Origin: Chitinophagales bacterium
GTDB lineage: Bacteria; Bacteroidota; Bacteroidia; Chitinophagales; UBA2359
DNA length: 64,000 bases
Assembly (NCBI GenBank): GCA_041392475.1
Contig: JAWKLZ010000002.1
Span: forward strand, 248,001-312,000
Direction: 5' to 3'
The position numbers and the translations under genes are program-made. The notes beneath the pieces are model-generated. The model did not search any database. It had not been told where the DNA came from and saw nothing but the letters and a program-made list of their open reading frames with translations. Below, piece after piece: positions 52,442 through 59,222 of this stretch (positions are counted from its first letter, which is position 1; every line of letters starts with the position of its first letter).

Positions 52442-53068
52442 TCATTCTACCATTGCATAAGCCTTATAATCCACCATTTGACTATGAATATAGACATACC
52501 ATTCTCGCTGCATTTCGAGATCATGGCTAAAGTGTGTTTCCAAATCGTATTTCTGTTCCATTAGTCGCCAGGCATCCAATACTCTGTCTGCAATCACCTC
52601 AAAATCATCCACCTGATCACAAGTAAATAGGCGATTTCCGACTGCTTCCCTAAATTTTCGGGCATACAGTTCGGTAATATCAAAATGAAGCTGTTCGTGG
52701 TTCAAATAATATTCATTCATTGCCTCTGGGCGTACCCAAGAATCATTGATCCTAAAATTTGCCTCGACATCGATGTTCAATGCGCCATTTTCACAGTGGT
52801 ATTTGTACACAATTGAAGAATAGGTCAAGGCTGCAATGTGTGGATATTTTGGATGTGGATCTCCTTGAAAATCTGCCCATACCAATTTCTGGTTGTGTGA
52901 CCAATTCAACACCTTTTCGGGTTTAAGCTCCTCCATAGCAAGTTCTCCCATATCAGCAGGATTTTGATCCTCTTCATGCAAATGTTGACAAAGTTGAAGG
53001 TGACTGTTCAGGCTTGCATCTCCGTATAAAGATGTCCAGACAAGAAAAAAAAGGTGTATTAGATTCAT
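52442..53068 (-). CDS. DUF922-like putative zinc metalloprotease (208 aa)
   Basis: The motif HEQLHFDITELYARKFR (about residues 126-142) contains HExxH, the core of zinc proteases, in the setting of the DUF922 family. WADFQGDPHP precedes it by about 50 residues, as in that family. A hydrophobic N-terminus (MNLIHLFFLVWTSLYGDAS) suggests export. A third metal ligand is not certain. The substrate is unknown. A strong terminator follows, and the upstream region has no clear promoter. Confidence 0.75.
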   Translation of the reverse strand: MNLIHLFFLVWTSLYGDASLNSHLQLCQHLHEEDQNPADMGELAMEELKPEKVLNWSHNQKLVWADFQGDPHPKYPHIAALTYSSIVYKYHCENGALNIDVEANFRINDSWVRPEAMNEYYLNHEQLHFDITELYARKFREAVGNRLFTCDQVDDFEVIADRVLDAWRLMEQKYDLETHFSHDLEMQREWYVYIHSQMVDYKAYAMVE

Positions 53069-53314
53069 GGGATAGCATTAAATAATTAGAAAATAAAATA
53101 TTCATTGGCAGAAAAAGCTTGCATATAGTCAAGCTAAAGCAATAATGTTGCCAATCTTGAGGCGATTAATGTTTTTTAAAAAATATGTATCTAAAAATTG
53201 GACTATTAAAATAGGGGAAGGTGTAAAATGGTTGTGTGTAGGAATATAACCGTTTTTATTTCAAAATCGTATTTTTATGTACGCAAAAAAAGTGTTAATG
53301 TTGCTGCCCGACAA

Positions 53315-54241
53315 ATGATGAAGAACCTAGAAATTCAAAATATAGCTACCCTAACAGGACACAAAGGAGGCGTATATGCTTTAGAGCAAGCTGCTGAAGA
53401 CCATTGTTTTTACAGTGCTGATGGCGCAGGATGGGTTGCCAAATGGAATCTAAAAAATACCGATACGGCACACCTAATTGCCAAAGTTCCCTCTAATATT
53501 TTTGCTTTATGTCTTGTGAAAGACCAAGACCTATTAGCAGTTGGTTCTTTACAGGGTATATTGTATTTTATTGACCTTCAAAAAAATGAAGTCCTAACTC
53601 CCCCACTTCAATTCCCCAAAACCATCTATGCCCTCCAACAGTGGAAACACTACCTACTGATAGGTACTGGCGATGGAAAATTATCTATATTCAACCTTCA
53701 AAATCAAAAAATTGAGAGAACACTGCCCATTGCCGCCAAAAGTATTCGACAAATAAAAATTCATCCACATGAAAACATAGCCGCTATCGCAAGTAGCGAC
53801 CATTGCATTTATTTGTTAGATTTAGAAAAAATAAGTGTTTCATCTGAATTGCACTACCACAAAAACTCTGTATTCTGCCTTCAATTTTTACAGAACGGAA
53901 ATCAACTTTTTGCAGGTTCACGAGATGCCCATCTTTCTGTTTGGGAAAAAATCAATGAAAATTACTCTCTTCAACACACCATCCCTGCACATTTGTTCAC
54001 CATCAACGATATCGCAGTGAGTCCAAATCAGCGATGGATAGCCAGTGCCAGCCGAGACAAAAGCATCAAAATATGGGATGTACAAAGTTTGAAGTTACTA
54101 AAAGTAATAGACAGGATGAAGCCCAACTTAGATGCCCACCAACATTCGGTCAATACGCTACTTTGGTCTCCCTTCAATGATTACCTACTTTCAGGCAGCG
54201 ATGATAAAAGTATCAAAATCTGGCAGGTAAGTGAGGAATGA
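53315..54241 (+). CDS. WD40-repeat beta-propeller protein (308 aa)
   Basis: About seven WD40 blades are visible, such as GHKGGVYALEQ, HKNSVFCLQFLQNGNQLFAG, HLFTINDIAVSPNQRWIASA and HSVNTLLWSPFNDYLLSGSD with KSIKIWQV at the end. This predicts a seven-bladed propeller used for protein interactions. I chose the ATG at 53315 (MMKNLEIQNIATLTGHKG), where the propeller begins; the upstream frame adds no family sequence. There is no signal peptide. The partner is unknown. Confidence 0.85.
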   Translation: MMKNLEIQNIATLTGHKGGVYALEQAAEDHCFYSADGAGWVAKWNLKNTDTAHLIAKVPSNIFALCLVKDQDLLAVGSLQGILYFIDLQKNEVLTPPLQFPKTIYALQQWKHYLLIGTGDGKLSIFNLQNQKIERTLPIAAKSIRQIKIHPHENIAAIASSDHCIYLLDLEKISVSSELHYHKNSVFCLQFLQNGNQLFAGSRDAHLSVWEKINENYSLQHTIPAHLFTINDIAVSPNQRWIASASRDKSIKIWDVQSLKLLKVIDRMKPNLDAHQHSVNTLLWSPFNDYLLSGSDDKSIKIWQVSEE

Positions 54242-54299
54242 AAATTAACTACCAAAACATAAGAATTTATACACAAGATTAAAGATTTCAAGTAGTTGA

Positions 54300-54438
54300 C
54301 ACAATAGTTCGTGCAATTTTTAATGAACACAGAGGCACGGAGGCACAGAGTTTTGATTATCAAATAATTAGCAAAATAAAAATTATCTTCTAAACTGTTG
54401 ATAATTAAATTGTTGTGATTTCTGCACGAACTATTGTG
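54300..54438. repeat. 139-bp element with perfect 16-bp inverted repeats
   Basis: CACAATAGTTCGTGCA (54300-54315) is the exact complement of TGCACGAACTATTGTG (54423-54438). Inside is a GCACGGAGGCACAGAG-type segment of the kind scattered in Bacteroidota. No coding frame and no clear target duplication were seen. Confidence 0.55.
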
Positions 54439-54508
54439 ACAATAAGGACTTTCTGCTTTTTATTCGTTTACTATCAGCAAATTAGGTCTTTTTTCCAAAG
54501 TCAAAAAG

Positions 54509-55714
54509 CTACCTCAGTAGTTGGAAATGCCCCCTCTTCAATTCCTCCGAACCATTGAAATAAGTCACTATCACCACATAAACATAACTTCCCATCAATG
54601 CAGGCCGATTTTCAATCATCCCATCCCAACCAATATTTGCAGTGTCCGTAGCCGTTACATCGTGTATCTTCTCGCCCCATCTACTAAACACTTGAAAGGT
54701 AATTTTTTCCCATCCTTGTACATAAGGCACATACACATCATTGTTCCCATCTCCATTCGGGCTAAAAGCACTCGGCATCATCAACTTGTTCTCACCAATT
54801 ACCCTTACCGTTGTTGAGAAAACCCGACTACAGCCAGCTAAATCACTCACCAACACATCATAAGTTGTTGTTTGAGTCGGCGAAGCATTCACACTTGCAC
54901 AATCCGTACAGTCCAACCCCTGCACAGGGGACCATTCATAAGTCAAATTACCTCCAGTGGCTGAAAACGCATTCACCTCCAATGGCGAAATCTTGCCCAG
55001 TGTAATAGGAGTGTTTCCTCCTATAATTTGCCCCTCTATACCTCCAATCAGCAACGATTCCTCTGCAATGTATTGACAACCATTTGATTCGTTATAAACG
55101 TAAGAAATCAAATAGAAACCTCCTTGTAAAATTCCAGGATTTAGTTGATTCCCTTCTGAAATAGCCGAGCCAATGAAGCTGCCTCCTGTAGAAGGATTCC
55201 CCTCCAATATAGCCGTCAATGTCACCGCAGTATCTCCAATACAATAATTTTCCGCCAATCCCTCTATGCTCAATGTCAAAGCAGGACAATCTTGTGCTAT
55301 ACAAGAAGCAGTACCCGCCTCACTATCACCACATGAAGGAAGCGCAATTGCAGTTACACTTATGGTGACTTTATCCTCTTGCTTCAAGCCTGTTTTATCA
55401 AATGTCAAAGCGTTAGTGGTGAAATTGTCCGTTTCTATTCCATTCACCTTTACAACGATTTGGTAGCTGACTACACCCACGTCTGTCCACTCAAAGGCTA
55501 CGTTTGTCGCTGTTGTTTCTGTACAATTCACTATTGGTTTATCAATACTATCGACTGAAAAAGCAATCTGATAATCATTACTTTCATTCATCCAATTAGA
55601 ACTTTTGCAGCTAAGACTATATCCATATAGATCATTGTGAAAAAATAGGTAGAAGAAGAGAAATAAGCAAAAAATATCAATTCTTAGGTTTAAGCGTAAG
55701 GTTTTTAGTACCAT
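54509..55714 (-). CDS. T9SS type B (gliding motility-associated C-terminal) secreted protein (401 aa)
   Basis: A hydrophobic N-terminal segment (LRIDIFCLFLFFYLFFHNDL) is followed by a fibronectin III-like domain (VNCTETTATNVAFEWTDVGV) and PKD/Ig-like modules (LTYEWSPVQGLDCTDCASVN). The C-terminus is a type B T9SS sorting domain: PSAFSPNGDGNNDVYVPYVQ, RWGEKIHD and a final GSYVYVVIVTY. This is the class that includes gliding and cell-surface proteins such as SprB relatives, so surface display is expected; motility is not proven here. The neighbouring Mla genes have no known link. Confidence 0.82.
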   Translation of the reverse strand: MVLKTLRLNLRIDIFCLFLFFYLFFHNDLYGYSLSCKSSNWMNESNDYQIAFSVDSIDKPIVNCTETTATNVAFEWTDVGVVSYQIVVKVNGIETDNFTTNALTFDKTGLKQEDKVTISVTAIALPSCGDSEAGTASCIAQDCPALTLSIEGLAENYCIGDTAVTLTAILEGNPSTGGSFIGSAISEGNQLNPGILQGGFYLISYVYNESNGCQYIAEESLLIGGIEGQIIGGNTPITLGKISPLEVNAFSATGGNLTYEWSPVQGLDCTDCASVNASPTQTTTYDVLVSDLAGCSRVFSTTVRVIGENKLMMPSAFSPNGDGNNDVYVPYVQGWEKITFQVFSRWGEKIHDVTATDTANIGWDGMIENRPALMGSYVYVVIVTYFNGSEELKRGHFQLLR

Positions 55715-55740
55715 TTAATAAGTCAAAATTATTGAAAAAT

Positions 55741-55860
55741 TCACTTTCTGTGGCGCAGCAATATTTTTTTGACATGTCCCAGAAAGTAGTACATCACTAC
55801 AATGAAAGCAAAAATAACAAGGAAAATAGGTAATGATTGCAGAAAAGAGGTTAGAAACAT
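55741..55860 (-). CDS. Small single-pass membrane protein after the MlaE genes (39 aa)
   Basis: This frame was found by reading the gap after the MlaE-like gene, whose stop is at 55872. ATG at 55860 is 11 nt downstream. The protein is one hydrophobic helix (SLPIFLVIFAFIVVMYYF) with a basic C-terminal tail (GHVKKILLRHRK), the topology expected of a small membrane partner. It could stabilise the permease complex. No family is known to me, and chance cannot be excluded. Confidence 0.48.
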   Translation of the reverse strand: MFLTSFLQSLPIFLVIFAFIVVMYYFLGHVKKILLRHRK

Positions 55861-55871
55861 GCGGGTAAATT

Positions 55872-56597
55872 TTAGGTAAGTATAGTAGCCAAGATGTAGT
55901 CAAAAAATATAACCAAAATACTGCCATGAACCACAGCTCGTGTGCTGGCTCTTGCTATTTCAATTGCGCCACCTTTCACATAAAATCCTTCGTAGCAGGC
56001 TACTGAGGTAATCAAGAAGGCAAAAACAATGGCCTTGACAATCATGATGACCCCATTGAAGGGATCAAAAAGGTATAGAAGTCCATAGCGATATAGAGAG
56101 GGTGAGATTCCATACATTTGTGCAGATAAAAAACCTCCGTAAATGCCCATAAAAGCGGCAATAACAATCAATGGAGGTACAATTAAAACAGATGCTACAA
56201 GCTTAGGACTAATTAAATAGTTGGCGCTGTTAATACCCATAATTTCCAGCGCATCAATTTGTTCTGTAATGCGCATCGTACCCAATTCACTTGCTATATT
56301 GGACCCTACTTTCCCCGCCAACACCAAACAAGAAAGCGTTGGGGCCAATTCAATAATCATCGTATCTCGGACGATAAAACCCAACATATAGGTCGGCAGA
56401 TAAGAATCTTGCATCTGATAGGCGAACTGTATGGCGGTAACAGCCCCTACAAAAATGGAAATAACGCCCACAATCAGCAATGACCCTACTCCAATAGCAT
56501 TCATTTGACGCACCGTTTCTTTCCAATACATACTGTATTTTTCGGGTTTGCTGAACAAACTGCTTAACATTAAAAAGTAGCGTCCTAATTGTTTCAT
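55872..56597 (-). CDS. MlaE/YrbE-family lipid ABC transporter permease, second copy (241 aa)
   Basis: A five-to-six-helix permease of the MlaE family. Landmarks are SKPEKYSMYWKETVRQMN, IFVGAVTAIQFAYQMQDSYL, then MIIELAPTLSCLVLAGKVGS and ELGTMRITEQIDALEIMGIN, the conserved cytosolic loop. It is about 60 percent alike by eye to the upstream copy. MlaE works as a dimer with the MlaF ATPase to move phospholipids between membranes. No mlaF gene is in the window. Two tandem copies may form a heterodimer. Confidence 0.87.
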   Translation of the reverse strand: MKQLGRYFLMLSSLFSKPEKYSMYWKETVRQMNAIGVGSLLIVGVISIFVGAVTAIQFAYQMQDSYLPTYMLGFIVRDTMIIELAPTLSCLVLAGKVGSNIASELGTMRITEQIDALEIMGINSANYLISPKLVASVLIVPPLIVIAAFMGIYGGFLSAQMYGISPSLYRYGLLYLFDPFNGVIMIVKAIVFAFLITSVACYEGFYVKGGAIEIARASTRAVVHGSILVIFFDYILATILT

Positions 56598-56698
56598 TTG
56601 ATTGTACGTTATTTGCTAAATAGCTCTTTTTAACGGTACTTTGACAAAATCTGTGAAATGAGACTCCACAAAAATTGTCAAAGAACCTTTTTTATTGT

Positions 56699-57439
56699 TT
56701 AAGATAGCAGTGATTGAGCCAATACATAATCAGATAGCAAGATGAATATATCTGCATAAACAACTGCTTTTGTACTCGCCGCCGCCAACTGCAGTGTTCC
56801 TCCTTTCACATTATAGCCTTGAAAACAAGCAAGCGAAGAAAATATAAAGGCAAAAACGAATGATTTTATCAACATTAACTGAATATTGAAGGGATTGTAA
56901 AAAACGTGCAATCCTCTTTCAAATTCGGCAACAGTGAGAAAGCCTCCTCCAACACTAGCAATCAATCCTCCGCCAATACCGATGAAAGCTGCAAAAATTA
57001 CCAAAAATGGAACGACTGCAAAAGCTGCAATCATTTTGGTGCCGACTAAGTAAGCCGAAGTATTGATACCCATAATTTCCATCGCATCAATTTGTTCAGA
57101 AATTCGCATATTTCCCAACTCCGAAGCCATATTAGAACCCGCTTTTCCTGCCAAAATCATACACGAAAGAGTCGGAGCCATTTCGATAATCATGGTATCT
57201 CGAACAATGTAGCCAATGTAATACATCGGCACAACAAAATCTTGTACCTGGTAGGCAAATTGAACAGCCGTAACCGCACCAATAAAAAGCGACACCACCA
57301 ATATAATAGGAAGGGACTCAATTCCAATGCTATTCATTTGGCGAAAAGTCTCTTTCCAATACATCGAAAATTTTTCGGGTCTGCTGAAAAGTCTCGATAA
57401 AAACTGTACATATGCTCCAATATGTGCAAAAAATTTCAT
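56699..57439 (-). CDS. MlaE/YrbE-family lipid ABC transporter permease, first copy (246 aa)
   Basis: A paralogue of the next gene with the same landmarks: SRPEKFSMYWKETFRQMN, LFIGAVTAVQFAYQVQDFVV, MIIEMAPTLSCMILAGKAGS and ELGNMRISEQIDAMEIMGIN. It is the upstream copy in the operon direction and is separated from the second copy by 101 nt. Permeases of this family take part in retrograde phospholipid traffic and outer-membrane maintenance. The ATPase and substrate-binding MlaD partners are not visible here. Confidence 0.87.
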   Translation of the reverse strand: MKFFAHIGAYVQFLSRLFSRPEKFSMYWKETFRQMNSIGIESLPIILVVSLFIGAVTAVQFAYQVQDFVVPMYYIGYIVRDTMIIEMAPTLSCMILAGKAGSNMASELGNMRISEQIDAMEIMGINTSAYLVGTKMIAAFAVVPFLVIFAAFIGIGGGLIASVGGGFLTVAEFERGLHVFYNPFNIQLMLIKSFVFAFIFSSLACFQGYNVKGGTLQLAAASTKAVVYADIFILLSDYVLAQSLLS

Positions 57440-57652
57440 AGAGTGATAACCTATTTGCTTGTCTAAATGTTTTCAACAAATTTTGCAGATATAGACCTCC
57501 GTTTAAAAGCTCTTCCTTCAAATTGGGAGTTCATTTTATCACAAATCAAATATCGTTAATAATACATCCACTTGGAAGTTTGATATTTGGTTTTTTGCCC
57601 GTGGAATATCCCGATTTTTTTGAGGAAAAGCACTAATACCATTACTTGCCAA

Positions 57653-58180
57653 CTAAAGCTCTAAAATCCCTTCTGGTAATTCCATTTGTAAAATTTTAGC
57701 CTGTTCGTCAATGATGATAACCATATCTTCGTGAATGGGAATCAACAATTCTCTATCTGCATAAGTTAATTGAAGCAATTCATGTTGAGGTAAATAGACA
57801 ATTCCTTCAATAACTCCAATCGTCTGATGGCTGTCGTCTATCAAAGTATAACCAATCAAATATTCCCATTCTTCTTCGTCTGCCTCCAAATAAATTTTTA
57901 GCAAGTCTTCTTCAAAATAAAGACTTGAATTTTGGAGAGGAGATGCAGCTTTAATGTTGTCAATATCTTCAAATTTTATACTGGCCGCATTGCTATCCAA
58001 ACCCTCAATGGCCTCAATAAAAAAGGGCGCAAACTGCCCTTTGATATCTACAAAAATATGGTCAATTTGATTTTCCTCTAAATAAGCCAAGAAAAAATCT
58101 TCAAAAGATACCCGTAATGCCCCTTTCAGTCCTTTGGGTTTGGATACAAAACCTACTTTGCAGTAGTTGGGTTTTGACAT
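57653..58180 (-). CDS. rimM: Ribosome maturation factor RimM (175 aa)
   Basis: The N-terminal domain (CKVGFVSKPKGLKGALRVSFED) is typical of RimM, and the PRC-barrel-like C-terminal domain has WEYLIGYTLIDDSHQTIGVI and QHELLQLTYADRELLIPIHED. RimM helps mature the head of the 30S subunit and binds ribosomal protein uS19. It follows rpsP in the same direction, the classical order in many bacteria, although a terminator hairpin lies between them. TrmD and rplS, which often follow, are not present downstream. Confidence 0.92.
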   Translation of the reverse strand: MSKPNYCKVGFVSKPKGLKGALRVSFEDFFLAYLEENQIDHIFVDIKGQFAPFFIEAIEGLDSNAASIKFEDIDNIKAASPLQNSSLYFEEDLLKIYLEADEEEWEYLIGYTLIDDSHQTIGVIEGIVYLPQHELLQLTYADRELLIPIHEDMVIIIDEQAKILQMELPEGILEL

Positions 58181-58208
58181 AGATAATCTTGATTTTTAAC
58201 AATAAAAA

Positions 58209-58244
58209 AACCCTCAAAGGAAATTAGATACTCCTTTGAGGGTT
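58209..58244 (-). terminator. Terminator hairpin between rpsP and rimM
   Basis: AACCCTCAAAGGA (58209-58221) pairs perfectly with TCCTTTGAGGGTT (58232-58244) around a 10-nt loop, followed by a T-run on the minus strand (complement of 58203-58209). It would stop, or partly attenuate, minus-strand transcription leaving rpsP before rimM. Confidence 0.8.
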
Positions 58245-58280
58245 CAAAATATATTTTAACGAAATTAAAGAAACAATTGT

Positions 58281-58949
58281 TTATGCTTCTTTGTCTGTAT
58301 CTTCGTCATCACTACCAACCAATTCACTAATAGTATCTACCACAGAGTCAGCCGCTTCTTTAACAGCTTCTAGTGCATCGCTGGCTGTTTCTTTAACGCT
58401 CTCTACTGCACTTGATACCACCTCTGAAGCTTTTTCCATAATGGTTTCTTCTTCTGTAGTCTCCGTTGCAGCCTCCTCTTGTACCTCTGCTTCTGGTTTA
58501 ATCGCTGCTTCTACCTCTTGTTTTGCAATATCTAAAGCCAACAAAGAAATAGTTGATTTTTTTTCTTCCATCAAATCCACCAATACCACACGTACATCTT
58601 TAGCCGTTTGGCGTTTGCGTCTTTTGGTCAAAAAGTCTTCCATCAACTTAGCTGCATCATCTTCAGTCAAAGCACCTTTGCGGATACCTCTCTGCAAATG
58701 TTTCATATACATGACCCCTGCTCTCTTGAGTAAAGAACGAACCGTATCAGTTGGTTCTGCACCGTTTAGCAACCATTTCAATGCTTTTTCCCTGTCCAAT
58801 TCTACTTGTGCAGGTTGAACAGTAGGGTTGTACCAACCAATTCTTTCAATAATTCGACCATCTCTTTTGACTCTTGAATCAGCTGCTACAATGTGGTAAA
58901 ATGGTCTTCTGATTCGCCCATGCCGTTGCAATCTTAGTCTAACAGGCAT
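58281..58949 (-). CDS. rpsP: 30S ribosomal protein bS16 with a long acidic C-terminal extension (222 aa)
   Basis: The first 80 residues are a clear bS16: MPVRLRLQRHGRIRRPFYHI, RDGRIIERIGWYNPT and LKWLLNGAEPTDTVRSLLK. The family is usually about 80-100 residues, while here the tail adds about 120 residues rich in Glu, Ala, Val and Lys (EEETIMEKASEVVSSAVESV and similar). Similar long tails are known in Bacteroidota bS16 proteins; the role is unclear. A TATCTTTG promoter element lies upstream and a terminator follows. Confidence 0.93.
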   Translation of the reverse strand: MPVRLRLQRHGRIRRPFYHIVAADSRVKRDGRIIERIGWYNPTVQPAQVELDREKALKWLLNGAEPTDTVRSLLKRAGVMYMKHLQRGIRKGALTEDDAAKLMEDFLTKRRKRQTAKDVRVVLVDLMEEKKSTISLLALDIAKQEVEAAIKPEAEVQEEAATETTEEETIMEKASEVVSSAVESVKETASDALEAVKEAADSVVDTISELVGSDDEDTDKEA

Positions 58950-59019
58950 AAATATATTCTACTTTAAGTTAAAAAATGCTCGCCAAGGTCGTTCAACAAC
59001 CAGCGAGGATTAGCGGGCG

Positions 59020-59027
59020 CAAAGATA
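59020..59027 (-). promoter_or_regulatory. Predicted -7 element for rpsP
   Basis: The minus strand reads TATCTTTG, an exact match to the consensus TAnnTTTG, 71 nt before the ATG at 58949. No clear -33 TTTG was seen at the right spacing. Confidence 0.52.
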
Positions 59028-59222
59028 AGATATTTAACCACGAATGAAAATTATAATGACAATAAAAATTAAAAACCCAATTTATGCCATTGCAGTTAAC
59101 TCAATCGAAATTACAATTTAACATGGAATTAATCTTTTCTCCATCTTCAAATTGTAAGATTTATCGTATTTTGGCACTTGGAAAAAATTAACATTATTCA
59201 ATCGACCAAAATACCTAATCGT

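Noticed and set aside
55715..55927. A 70-codon minus frame across the end of the MlaE gene
   Set aside because: It overlaps the MlaE coding end in another frame and lacks conserved features; the 39-codon frame at 55741-55860 fits the context better.
58291..58818. A 175-codon plus-strand frame opposite rpsP
   Set aside because: It is the mirror of the low-complexity acidic tail of bS16 (Ser/Ala-rich), a known artefact of such tails.
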